Shown here: positions 52,193-60,260 of the stretch, in pieces
How positions within the stretch are numbered: the stretch's first letter is position 1
Layout: each line of letters opens with the position of its first letter
NCBI RefSeq assembly: GCF_900111275.1
Contig: NZ_FOGR01000002.1
Span: 682,001-746,000 of the forward strand
Length of the DNA stretch: 64,000 nucleotides
DNA from: Rhizobium sp. NFR03
GTDB taxonomy: Bacteria > Pseudomonadota > Alphaproteobacteria > Rhizobiales > Rhizobiaceae
Reading direction: 5' to 3'
Notes under the pieces: model-generated
The model's database searches: none
What the model was told of the DNA's origin: nothing
Seen by the model: the letters and a program-made list of their open reading frames with translations, nothing else
Program-made: the position numbers and the translations under genes

Positions 52193-52589
52193 CGCGCCGT
52201 CTCCTGCCCTGAAGCGGTCTACCAGGCGCGTAGATGTGGCGAAATAGCAATCCTCAGCATCGCAGTGGCGGTAACACCTGTTACGCCTGAGCCTCACTCT
52301 TTTGGACGGCATGGCCCCCGGCACTCTCCAAACCACCTTCATCAACGTCTCACCAGGACAAAAGGCGGCCTTAGATACTTGAAGTATCTCTCACAGCAAA
52401 ATAATTTTTTTCAGTTATTAATACGGTTAATTTTGGCAAGAACGAAGGTTAGTTATAAGTATATGCAGGCGCTTTTCTTTGGCGTGCAGACTGATGAAAT
52501 TTGACAAGCGTATGATTTAGAACGACAATAAGTGAATTCACAGTGCGAAAGCGTTGTGGTGATCTGAAACGCGTTTGAAGGATAATCAT
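52193..52589. other. Divergent AT-rich promoter region
   Basis: This 397-bp gap between divergent genes has an AT-rich part (52380-52530). No gene is supported. A perfect inverted repeat is listed separately. Confidence 0.6.
52374..52388. promoter_or_regulatory. Perfect inverted repeat, possible operator
   Basis: GATACTT-G-AAGTATC has 7-bp arms and one central base. It stands directly before the AT-rich stretch that leads to the DUF3102 gene, so it could be an operator or a partition-type site. Confidence 0.45.
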
Positions 52590-53789
52590 ATGAACGCCAC
52601 CATCACGACTACCAAGTTCGACTACGATGCATACGATATCATTGAGGATGATAAAAGGAGACTTGAAGATAGCGCATCCCATATCTACCAGCTCGGTCGG
52701 AAATCGACAGAGCAGGCCTTTCAACTTGGCGAGCATCTTGAGCATGCCAGTGAGCTTCTTCCAGAAGGTTCATTCGGAAAGTGGGTTGGGAAGCGATGCG
52801 GGATGACAGAGCGTCACGCGCGAAATTTCCGCGCAATTCATCGTGTCCTCGCGCCATACCGGCCTCGACTGGTCGATCTTGGCGTCAACTCCACGGTGCT
52901 CGTTCGACTGACGGCGGCAACGGATGATCAGATCGAGGCTGCCATCGATCTGTGCAGAGCGAACGGGTCGATCAAGGTCAAGGACGTGCAGGCGATCCTG
53001 GCTATGGAAACCGACGACAAGCCGACGCCGACAATCGACCCTGCGGATGTCGGCGGTGTAGATGGCCTCAAAGCATTGATTGTCGCGAAAGTGCGGGAAG
53101 GGCTTCGGCTGTTCCTCATGCACGTTGCAGAGATTCAAGCCAAGATCACCGCAGCGCTTTCTGGCAAACGCGTGGTCAAGTCAAAGCTTGCCGACGAGGT
53201 TGTGGTCGTTACCCGTCTTGCGAAGGCGGAACTCAAGAGTTTGGCGTTGTTCGTACAGCCGGGTGGGTTCGATCCGAGCGTCGTGTGGGACACCACCTTT
53301 GCAAATGGAAGTCACTGGGCTCGAGTATTCAGTGTTCTCCAAGACTTGGGCGGCATCGATAGCTGGCCAGAAGCGACAAAGGTTCGTTCTTGGCTAGAGG
53401 TGGACGTTCTTCCGGCTCTCGACTGGGCAACCGCGAAAACCAAGATGCCGGTCTGGCTGGATTCAGCCGCCATCACTCCGTCCGACGTCAGCGGCGTCAC
53501 TGTGGTGCCTGAAGATGGCAAGATCGCTACCCAGGCCCCAGAATCCAAGCACCGGCAGACGGAGCTCGCGCTGAACAGTGCGTTCAATTCCGGACACCGG
53601 GCGGTTGCTCGCAGTCCCGCTGTAGCCGATGTTAAGACTAAGGCTTGGCCGTCGCTCGTATCGGCTCACGCTGACGACGACGAGACTTTGGGAGCCTTCT
53701 TCTCAAAGGAGGATCTTGGGTCGGATATCGAGACGCGCGATTTCCCCCAACTGACGGCCTCAGACATCTTGCCGGCCCATTCGCTTTGA
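52590..53789 (+). CDS. DUF3102 domain protein
   Basis: The 399-aa protein has an N-terminal DUF3102-like region (about 15-120): QLGRKSTEQAFQLGEHLEHA then SELLPEGSFGKWVGKRCGMT and RHARNFRAIHRVLAPYRP. DUF3102 proteins occur on phages, plasmids and islands and contain a DNA-binding helix-turn-helix like that of ParB-type proteins. The rest is unassigned. AAGGAT lies before ATG 52590. It is the first gene of the right-hand block of the island. Confidence 0.72.
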   Translation: MNATITTTKFDYDAYDIIEDDKRRLEDSASHIYQLGRKSTEQAFQLGEHLEHASELLPEGSFGKWVGKRCGMTERHARNFRAIHRVLAPYRPRLVDLGVNSTVLVRLTAATDDQIEAAIDLCRANGSIKVKDVQAILAMETDDKPTPTIDPADVGGVDGLKALIVAKVREGLRLFLMHVAEIQAKITAALSGKRVVKSKLADEVVVVTRLAKAELKSLALFVQPGGFDPSVVWDTTFANGSHWARVFSVLQDLGGIDSWPEATKVRSWLEVDVLPALDWATAKTKMPVWLDSAAITPSDVSGVTVVPEDGKIATQAPESKHRQTELALNSAFNSGHRAVARSPAVADVKTKAWPSLVSAHADDDETLGAFFSKEDLGSDIETRDFPQLTASDILPAHSL

Positions 53790-54036
53790 AGCGAGTATCG
53801 GGAGCTGACATCGTTAGCTCCCGGAAACACTTACCCGTAAGCACCTATCAACCTCGTGAGCCCGAAATTAACCGTGTTCGGGCTCTGTTCTCATCGAGCT
53901 CACCGAGGTCCTTGAGATCCAGGTATGGTCCTGTCATCTCTAAACGCGTTCCAGACGGGAACATGAACGGCCCGAGCCGGTGCGCCAACACCGACAAGGG
54001 CCTGACCCTCCGCCTTCTTAGAAAAGGAATCGGGCT

Positions 54037-55077
54037 ATGAGTACCCATACTGCCTCTGTCTCTACCGGGGAAGCTCCCCAAACCCTTCGCCGTTTCGGCA
54101 TCCGTGCATCCGTTACGGCCGTCGAGCCGCCAGCGCTTCGGCGCTTCCCGCACAGCGTCCGCTTCGCAGAGGTCGAGGCCGACCTCGAGCTTCTGCTCGA
54201 CAAGGCGATTGCCGCGATTGCCGATGGCGAGCCTGCTGATGACGAGATCCTCGGTCACTACGTCCATGTCGCCTCTCTGGTCCGCGCCATCAGCTTCCGG
54301 GAAGGCAAGCTCCTGGAACAGGCAGTCGAGCGCCTATCGAAAGCGAACCCGGATCTCATCGTGCTGACGCAGTCGATCAAGCTTCCACTCGTGAAGACGG
54401 CGATTGAGGCGATTGCCGGAAACGCCTGGCATGATCTCGATGGCATTAAGCTCGACTGCGAGGCCCCGGCTAAGGGATCCTACACCCCGGACTTGATCAT
54501 CGTGAACCGCGCCCGGCACTCGGCTTCTATCTTGGATGTCAAGCGTTCGCTCGCGTCCTACGGCGACACGAGCCGGCTGGAGGAGTTGAAGGCAAAAATG
54601 ATGGCGGCTGCGATGATCCTGCCGGACTGGCTGTACAAGACCCAAAAGCGGACCATGGTCGATACGGTTGGTGTTGCCATTGTCGATGGCGCAAGCCGTC
54701 CGAGCAGTCATGAGACCGGCATCTGGGCCTTGTCGGAGATCGACGACCTGCTGGAGATCGATGGTGCGGCAGCCTGCATGGCCGAGCTTCGCCGTCGCTT
54801 CGGCATCCGGGTGCAGCAGCTTCTCGAAGCGGAGGCCCGCAAGGCGCTGGGTCTGGCCGGGGTGGCACCGGCCGCCATCACGGGCGTTCCACCAGCCGGG
54901 ATCCGTCGGGCGATGATCAACCTCAACGCTCTTGGGTCTAACAGCGACGATGGCGATGAGGATGTCATCCTCCCCTTCGAGGCTGACGAGCAGGATGAGC
55001 CCGCGGAGGATCTGCCGCCGATCCGCCAGCCACAGCGCATCCGCGTCGGCTTTGCCCGTCGGCTGCTCGATAGCTGA
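54037..55077 (+). CDS. Hypothetical protein with PD-(D/E)XK-like motif
   Basis: The 346-aa protein is of unknown family. Residues about 145-175 read YTPDLIIVNRARHSASILDV then KRSLASYGDTSR: a PD followed after 15 residues by DVK with hydrophobic flanks, which is the active-site layout of PD-(D/E)XK nucleases. The rest is helical with an acidic C-terminus. It belongs to the run that includes the split FtsH genes. The nuclease idea is a motif-level inference. Confidence 0.6.
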   Translation: MSTHTASVSTGEAPQTLRRFGIRASVTAVEPPALRRFPHSVRFAEVEADLELLLDKAIAAIADGEPADDEILGHYVHVASLVRAISFREGKLLEQAVERLSKANPDLIVLTQSIKLPLVKTAIEAIAGNAWHDLDGIKLDCEAPAKGSYTPDLIIVNRARHSASILDVKRSLASYGDTSRLEELKAKMMAAAMILPDWLYKTQKRTMVDTVGVAIVDGASRPSSHETGIWALSEIDDLLEIDGAAACMAELRRRFGIRVQQLLEAEARKALGLAGVAPAAITGVPPAGIRRAMINLNALGSNSDDGDEDVILPFEADEQDEPAEDLPPIRQPQRIRVGFARRLLDS

Positions 55078-55200
55078 CCGACCGCTGACTGTGCTGCGGC
55101 GTGAGGACATGTCCTGTCGCGCCTCCAGCCTTTCATCTCGCATCATCCCCCTTCTATTGCCGCCGTCCCTATAGGACGCTGCGTGCGGAGCTTTGTCCCC

Positions 55201-55548
55201 ATGTCATCCTCAGACACATCCCTGCCTTCATCCCGACGGTCCACAATCCGCTGCGATGCCGCCGAGGCGGAAACACAGACTTCATCCGTCTGTGAGCGCC
55301 ATCTTGATCCTGCCGTGCTGATCGGCCTGTCTCTTGCCTATGCCCGGCGACGAGCAGCGGTGCCTGCAGCAATCGCCTTGCCGTTGACGGAGCTTGCAGC
55401 CAAGGGTGATGCCACCTGCCGCCTTGTCTCCGACTGGCTTGCGACGCGCTCGAACTCCGCGTCTCGACCCTCTTATAGCCGCGGCCGCGCGCGCTCGCGG
55501 TTTCCCAAAACGGCAATTATTGCCGCGACCGGGGAGGGTACCCGATGA
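55201..55548 (+). CDS. 115-aa hypothetical protein coupled to AAA ATPase gene
   Basis: The protein has a central helix-rich part (LDPAVLIGLSLAYARRRAAV then PAAIALPLTELAAKGDATCR) and Ser/Arg-rich ends. It is unknown. The stop TGA overlaps the ATG of the AAA gene by four bases, which supports it as a real, translationally coupled gene. Confidence 0.55.
   Translation: MSSSDTSLPSSRRSTIRCDAAEAETQTSSVCERHLDPAVLIGLSLAYARRRAAVPAAIALPLTELAAKGDATCRLVSDWLATRSNSASRPSYSRGRARSRFPKTAIIAATGEGTR
55511..55525. repeat. Inverted repeat related to the dispersed palindrome
   Basis: CGGCAA-TTA-TTGCCG has 6-bp perfect arms. It resembles the dispersed palindrome (CGGCAAT.ATT.CCGC) but lies inside the 3' end of the small coding frame, 20 bp before the AAA ATPase start. 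Confidence 0.4.
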
Positions 55549-57470
55549 ACAGATTGTCCCGTTTGTTTGTCCGTCGCCTGCGTCATCTTGCAGCCCGCGA
55601 TACCCGCCGTCATGCCTCGGCGAATGGCTTGATCGCCGTGTCGAGCATCGACGTGCAAGGCCATCTCGTGCGGCGCTACACCCCGGCCTTTAACACCGGC
55701 TCGCTGACATTCAACCGGTCCGCGGATCTTGCCTGGCTGACCCGGACCTTCGGCTCGCTGTTACTGGACGCTGTCAAGCCGGAGGCCGATGGAGCGGCCG
55801 CCGTTGTCGCGCAGTCGACCACCAAACTGTCCGGCACGCCTTCCAGGGCGGTCAGCCTGCGAGCAGACACAGCCCTCGATCTCCCAGAACCCATTCCCGA
55901 CCGGCGTGCGTACGCCACGACGCTGGTCGGCTTGGCAGCGCCTCCCGTTCATGTCGCACATCTTGCTACCGCCTTGCTCATCGCCCGCGCCATCACCTCA
56001 TTCCGCATGACGCTGCGACGCGTGGTCGAGATCATCCGGCGACCGGCCCCAATCATCGTCCTGCGATCACAGGTGGAGGGGACACAGGACGCGTTCTTGC
56101 GGCTGATCGAGATGACTGGTCTTGTCCCGTCAGGTCCCTATGCAGGTCTGTCCGGCGACAGTTTCTATGAGCGCGACGTCGGTGGCTTTACGGACATGGC
56201 CCTTCGACGCCGCTTCGTGTTCTTCCAGGGAAAAGAAACTGGCCGCGAAAGCCGGGCCATGAAGCGCGGGCTGGCGGCTGTGCTTGGCAAAGAGGATCCG
56301 ATCCTTGCCATCGCGCACCACGTCACCGACATCCCAGACCAGATCTCGGCGGCAGCCGACTTGCATCTCGATGCCGGCGCGGTCGATCGGGCGTTCGTGG
56401 TCGATCTCTTCGAAGCGGTCTATGGCGATGTCGACGGTATGGTCTTAGATAACCCCCATCTCAGGGCGTTCGATGCGAGTGTGTTGACGCTTGACGATCT
56501 CGCCCTTGCGCTGCGACCCGGCCGACCGCGGGATGAGGCTCTGGTTGCCCTCCGCCAGCTTGCTGCGTGCAAGGTTCAGGGCGAACGCGGTGAGGATACC
56601 AGGGACAATCGAGATAGGTTCCCAACTGAGCCCGCGACAGGGCAGGGGACAGCGAGGGAAGGGAAGAAGGCTTCGGCGGCTCCCTCGTCCAGGAAAGGCA
56701 AACCGTCAGGCGCTGAGGTTATTCACCCGCAACCTACTCCCGGCGACCGTGCAGAGGGCGGCAAGCCACCGGTGACCGTCGAGACCCTGTCGGGCTATGG
56801 CGCAGCGCGAACCTGGGCGCTCGATCTCGGACGCGATCTTGGTGACTACCGAACCGGCGACCTCGGCTGGGACGAGATGAGCACCAAGCTGTTGCTGTCT
56901 GGCCCGCCAGGAACCGGCAAGACCAGCTTCGCACGGGCTCTGTGCAACACCTTGCAGGTCCCGCTAGTGGTGACATCGGTCTCGACCTGGCTGCAGGGCG
57001 GCCATCTCAACGATGTCATCGACCGGATGTCGCGAACCTTCGCCGAAGCGCGCGATCACGCACCATGCATTCTGTTCATCGACGAGATCGACGGGATCGG
57101 GAAACGGGTCGATCCCAACCGCGAGTACAGCGAATACTGGAACGCTATCGTCAACAAAATGCTCGAGCTGCTCGATGGCGCAGTCAGATGCGAGGGTGTC
57201 GTTGTGGTCGGTGCGACGAACAGGCCCGAGCAGATCGACAAGGCAATCAAGCGTTCCGGCCGGCTGGAGACGCATATCGAAATCCCCAAACCCGACATTC
57301 CGGCACTGGCCGGGATCATCGCCCATCATCTCGGCAAGGACGTCGATGTGGTGCTGCAGACTGCCGAGCTATCGAAGCGGCAATGGATCGATACGGCGGT
57401 CGGAAATGCCCTTGAGGAAGAGACGTTCGGTGCGCCCGTTGATACCGATCAGGAGGGAGCCCGAGCATGA
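55545..57470 (+). CDS. AAA+ ATPase half of a split FtsH-like protease
   Basis: The 641-aa protein has an N-terminal region (1-410) unlike FtsH and without clear membrane segments, then an AAA module: Walker A LLLSGPPGTGKTSFAR (453-460), Walker B ILFIDEIDGIGKRVD (509-516), sensor VVVVGATNRPE (about 548) and an Arg-finger-like RSGRLETHI. The C-terminal AAA lid found in FtsH is missing here and appears at the start of the next protein. The gene overlaps the previous stop and the next start by four bases each. It should couple ATP hydrolysis to the M41 peptidase encoded next. Confidence 0.82.
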   Translation: MNRLSRLFVRRLRHLAARDTRRHASANGLIAVSSIDVQGHLVRRYTPAFNTGSLTFNRSADLAWLTRTFGSLLLDAVKPEADGAAAVVAQSTTKLSGTPSRAVSLRADTALDLPEPIPDRRAYATTLVGLAAPPVHVAHLATALLIARAITSFRMTLRRVVEIIRRPAPIIVLRSQVEGTQDAFLRLIEMTGLVPSGPYAGLSGDSFYERDVGGFTDMALRRRFVFFQGKETGRESRAMKRGLAAVLGKEDPILAIAHHVTDIPDQISAAADLHLDAGAVDRAFVVDLFEAVYGDVDGMVLDNPHLRAFDASVLTLDDLALALRPGRPRDEALVALRQLAACKVQGERGEDTRDNRDRFPTEPATGQGTAREGKKASAAPSSRKGKPSGAEVIHPQPTPGDRAEGGKPPVTVETLSGYGAARTWALDLGRDLGDYRTGDLGWDEMSTKLLLSGPPGTGKTSFARALCNTLQVPLVVTSVSTWLQGGHLNDVIDRMSRTFAEARDHAPCILFIDEIDGIGKRVDPNREYSEYWNAIVNKMLELLDGAVRCEGVVVVGATNRPEQIDKAIKRSGRLETHIEIPKPDIPALAGIIAHHLGKDVDVVLQTAELSKRQWIDTAVGNALEEETFGAPVDTDQEGARA

Positions 57471-58252
57471 CACCCATCTCCTCGATCATGACGACAACGT
57501 CGAACGCTTCCGGCCTTCAACCGACGGATGCCTTGGCCCCGGAGACCGCGCCGCTGTTACGGCAGCTTGCAACCCGCGCGATGGGCATGACCGGTGCGGA
57601 TATCGAGCGGATCGTCCGGCAAGCCCGGTTGACGGCACGCCGCGAGAAGCGGCCGTTGCGCTATGATGATATCGAAGCCGGCCTTCGCAATCACCGACCG
57701 ACCCTGCCCTACGATGTCAGATGGCGCTACGCGATCCATGAGGCGGGCCATGCCGTGGTGCATCACGCGCTCGGTCTTGGCGATGTCACCGGACTGACGA
57801 TCGACGCCAACGACGGCGGTTACAACATCCTGAACTTCAGCGGCGGCAGCGCGGGCACGCTTGCTTGGCATGAAAACATGATGGCTATGCTGATGGCTGG
57901 TCGGGCGGCCGAGTTGCTTTTGCTGACGTCAGCTTCCACGGGATCGGCAGGTGCTGACCACTCCGATCTCGCCAAGGCGACCGACCTTGGACTGGCGATG
58001 GAGACAAAGCTTGGCTTTGGCGGCGTTCGGCCGCTGCTGTATTTATCGCATCCCGTTCCGGAACAGGCACTGACCTCTGATCGGAATCTGGCGAACCGCG
58101 TCCACGTCCGCATCGAGACAGGGCTGGAGCTGGCAATGGAGGTGATCAAGCTCAATCGGCCGCCAATGGACGCCCTGGTGAGAGCCCTGTTCGGTGCCCA
58201 GGCACTGGACGGTCCGGCAGTCATGGCGATCCTGCGGAGGTCCTATGACTAG
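57467..58252 (+). CDS. M41 (FtsH-type) peptidase half of a split FtsH-like protease
   Basis: The 261-aa protein begins with an AAA lid-like helical part (about 33-80: LATRAMGMTGADIERIVRQA) and continues with an M41 zinc peptidase domain. The HEXXH site is AIHEAGHAVVHHALG (His91, Glu92, His95), and the third ligand Asp is in GADHSDLAKATDLG (Asp167). A GGAGGGAG ribosome binding site lies within the end of the AAA gene, and the ATG sits in an ATGA overlap, so this is a separate gene and not a frameshift. Together the two proteins rebuild FtsH without membrane helices. Confidence 0.82.
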   Translation: MTPISSIMTTTSNASGLQPTDALAPETAPLLRQLATRAMGMTGADIERIVRQARLTARREKRPLRYDDIEAGLRNHRPTLPYDVRWRYAIHEAGHAVVHHALGLGDVTGLTIDANDGGYNILNFSGGSAGTLAWHENMMAMLMAGRAAELLLLTSASTGSAGADHSDLAKATDLGLAMETKLGFGGVRPLLYLSHPVPEQALTSDRNLANRVHVRIETGLELAMEVIKLNRPPMDALVRALFGAQALDGPAVMAILRRSYD

Positions 58253-58327
58253 CGGTGCATCAGGATAACAGCCTCAAAAGCTCATTGTTCTGATACAGAT
58301 GTCTCGGAGCAATGGGGGCGCAGAGGT

Positions 58328-59278
58328 ATGACCATTTCGGTGATCGCGCACTGTGACTGGAGCATCGACATGTCCAAACGTTGGATGGCGGTCGCGGTCG
58401 CGGCGCCGCAGAGCGGCTGGGTCATCGGCGTGCCTGAGCCTGTCGGCGACACTGCGTCACTGATTGATCGCCTGCAACGTCGTGCTGTCATCGGAGGCTC
58501 AGTGTTGGTTGGCTTCGACTTTCCAATCGGCTTGCCGCGATCCTACGGGCAGAAAACCGAATTCAAGTCCTTCCGGGATGCGTTGGCAGGGTTCGGCAAG
58601 GGAGCTTGGTCTGATTGGTACAAGGTCGCAGAACACCGCGACCAGATCTCGGTCCATCGTCCTTTCTATCCGATGGGTCCGGGCGGAACGAAACGCGCGC
58701 ATTTGCTGGAGGGACTTGGGGTCAACGAGACCGCGGATCTGTTGCGGCGATGCGAGCGTTCGACGGCTGATCGCCAGGCGGCGTGTTCACTGTTCTGGAC
58801 ACTCGGCGGCAATCAGGTCGGCAAGGCAGCTCTGGCCGGCTGGCGCGAAGTCATCCTGCCGCGCCTAGACAACGTTGGCCTCTGGCCGTTCGATGGCAGC
58901 TTGCTGGAATTGACCGCCGTGCATCCCGTAGTCCTAGCTGAGACCTACCCAGGCGATGTCTACGCCCAGCTCGGCATTCCGCGCCGACCGGTGTGGAGCA
59001 AGCGGCAGCAGTTCGGCCGTCGCGCTGTCGGCAACCACCTCCAACGCTGGATCACGCGGCGAGCGCATGTGGATGCCTCAGCCATTCTCGAACTCATCGA
59101 AGATGGATTCGGTTCGGATAAGACCGGCGAAGACAGATTCGACGCGACAGTCGGACTCTTGGGCATGATCGATGTCGTCACTGAAGCAAGGCCAGAAGGC
59201 GCCCCGACCGACGATGCCGTGAAAACATGGGAAGGCTGGATTTTGGGGCAGGCCAGCTCTCGCGGCGACCTGACTTGA
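58328..59278 (+). CDS. DUF429-like predicted RNase H-fold protein
   Basis: The 316-aa protein has features of the DUF429 family: HCDWSIDMSKRWMAVAVA with the first acidic residue, VGFDFPIGLPRSYG, AETYPGDVYAQLGI and GEDRFDATVGLLGMID with the late Asp pair. The family has an RNase H-like fold and is often predicted to be a nuclease. It follows the peptidase gene by 75 bp in the same direction. The function on the island is unknown. Confidence 0.7.
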   Translation: MTISVIAHCDWSIDMSKRWMAVAVAAPQSGWVIGVPEPVGDTASLIDRLQRRAVIGGSVLVGFDFPIGLPRSYGQKTEFKSFRDALAGFGKGAWSDWYKVAEHRDQISVHRPFYPMGPGGTKRAHLLEGLGVNETADLLRRCERSTADRQAACSLFWTLGGNQVGKAALAGWREVILPRLDNVGLWPFDGSLLELTAVHPVVLAETYPGDVYAQLGIPRRPVWSKRQQFGRRAVGNHLQRWITRRAHVDASAILELIEDGFGSDKTGEDRFDATVGLLGMIDVVTEARPEGAPTDDAVKTWEGWILGQASSRGDLT

Positions 59279-59340
59279 AGCGAGTCGACTTTTGGCAAAC
59301 TCAGGCTGATGTGCCTGCAACTTGAAACACATTGCGATCA

Positions 59341-59530
59341 TTCGATTCTAAACTGCGGATTTCTGATTCAAGCTTTTGCGCAAGCGATTCCGCAAACGCC
59401 GTTTGCAGCCGCTCGGAGCCGTGTAACTCTCCATGACGTGCAGGCACGTTGACTCAAATTGCGTTTGTTCGATTCAAAACTCGGCTGAACCGATTCCAAG
59501 TTCCGGAATTCCGATTCACGCGGAAACGCC
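59341..59530. repeat. Phased 21-bp repeat array with GATTC cores
   Basis: GATTC occurs at 59344, 59365 and 59386 and again at 59471, 59492 and 59513. Within each triplet the spacing is exactly 21 bp. Most copies read CGATTC. The triplets occupy about 59341-59403 and 59468-59530. The 21-bp period (two helical turns) puts the cores on one face of the DNA, as in iterons or cooperative operator arrays. It lies upstream of the 111-aa gene. Confidence 0.7.
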
Positions 59531-59588
59531 TTGCGCCGGTGGGGCGGTCCTCTGACCATTGGTAGGAGCCAACAACGCAGGAGGACAT

Positions 59589-59924
59589 ATGACCCGGAAA
59601 TCTGAAGCGGTGCGGAACCGTGAGCAGAAGGAGCGACAGCGCACACTGAGGGCGAAGCAGAAAGCAGAGAAGCGACCGGGCCGTGATGATGTGGCGCGCG
59701 TTCTTCTGCATTGGTTCATCCGCGGTGCAACGGTGAAAGGTCGCGAGCATGAACTCGACCGCACCGGAGAGATCATCGTCAAGAGACTGGTCGAACAGGG
59801 GTTCGACGAGGCCGCGTCCTACGCCGTCTTCGATGCCCTCGTCGATAAGTACGGAGGCAATGCCTGGGGCTTTCGAAGGAAACCGCATCTTCTCTATCCG
59901 CCAGAGGTCAATCAGGATGAGTGA
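59589..59924 (+). CDS. 111-aa basic hypothetical protein
   Basis: The protein has a very basic helical N-terminus (MTRKSEAVRNREQKERQRTL then RAKQKAEKRPGRDD) and a globular rest (VARVLLHWFIRGATVKGREH, VEQGFDEAASYAVFDALVDK). The N-terminus could bind nucleic acid. AGGAGG precedes ATG 59589. It lies just downstream of the phased repeat array, which may control it or be bound by it. No family recognised. Confidence 0.65.
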   Translation: MTRKSEAVRNREQKERQRTLRAKQKAEKRPGRDDVARVLLHWFIRGATVKGREHELDRTGEIIVKRLVEQGFDEAASYAVFDALVDKYGGNAWGFRRKPHLLYPPEVNQDE

Positions 59925-60260
59925 TTGCCAGGCCGCTTCAGCTTGCCTGTTTCTCCCGTAAGTCGCCCCGACTGGTGCAAACGGCGTTCAAGTGACACGA
60001 CTGTCTTCCCCCCATTACTTCTTAAAACGCCGTTTGATTCTGAATCGTTTTTTTCAAGAGATAGCTGACTGGCTCGGCGACACGCTACGTACGACCGGGA
60101 TTGTCCAGTCTGTAGCGCAACCCGCCGAAAGCTTCCTCGGACGGAGCAGAGGTATGAGACGTCAACGGTCTTGAGCAGCTATGGGACGGGCTGCGGCGCA
60201 CGATGTACGCATAGGCACAGTGAGCACTGCCGAGGAAATGATTTCCGGCCGGCTTGCTGG
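59925..60260. other. Intergenic region before integrase end
   Basis: About 336 bp without a supportable gene. They include a small palindrome GATTC-T-GAATC (60036-60046) followed by a T-run, and one copy of the dispersed palindrome at 60232. Confidence 0.55.
60232..60248. repeat. Dispersed palindrome, copy 7
   Basis: GAGGAAAT-G-ATTTCCGG, next to the 3' end of the integrase gene; the outermost bases deviate from the consensus. Confidence 0.6.

Noticed and set aside
57440-57480. Frameshift splitting a single FtsH gene
   Set aside because: The second gene has its own ribosome binding site and ATGA overlap, and the AAA half has an unusual N-terminus, so two real genes are more likely.
59341-59530. 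CRISPR array
   Set aside because: The repeated unit is only 21 bp with a 5-6 bp conserved core, there are no spacer-sized gaps and no cas genes; a binding-site array fits better.
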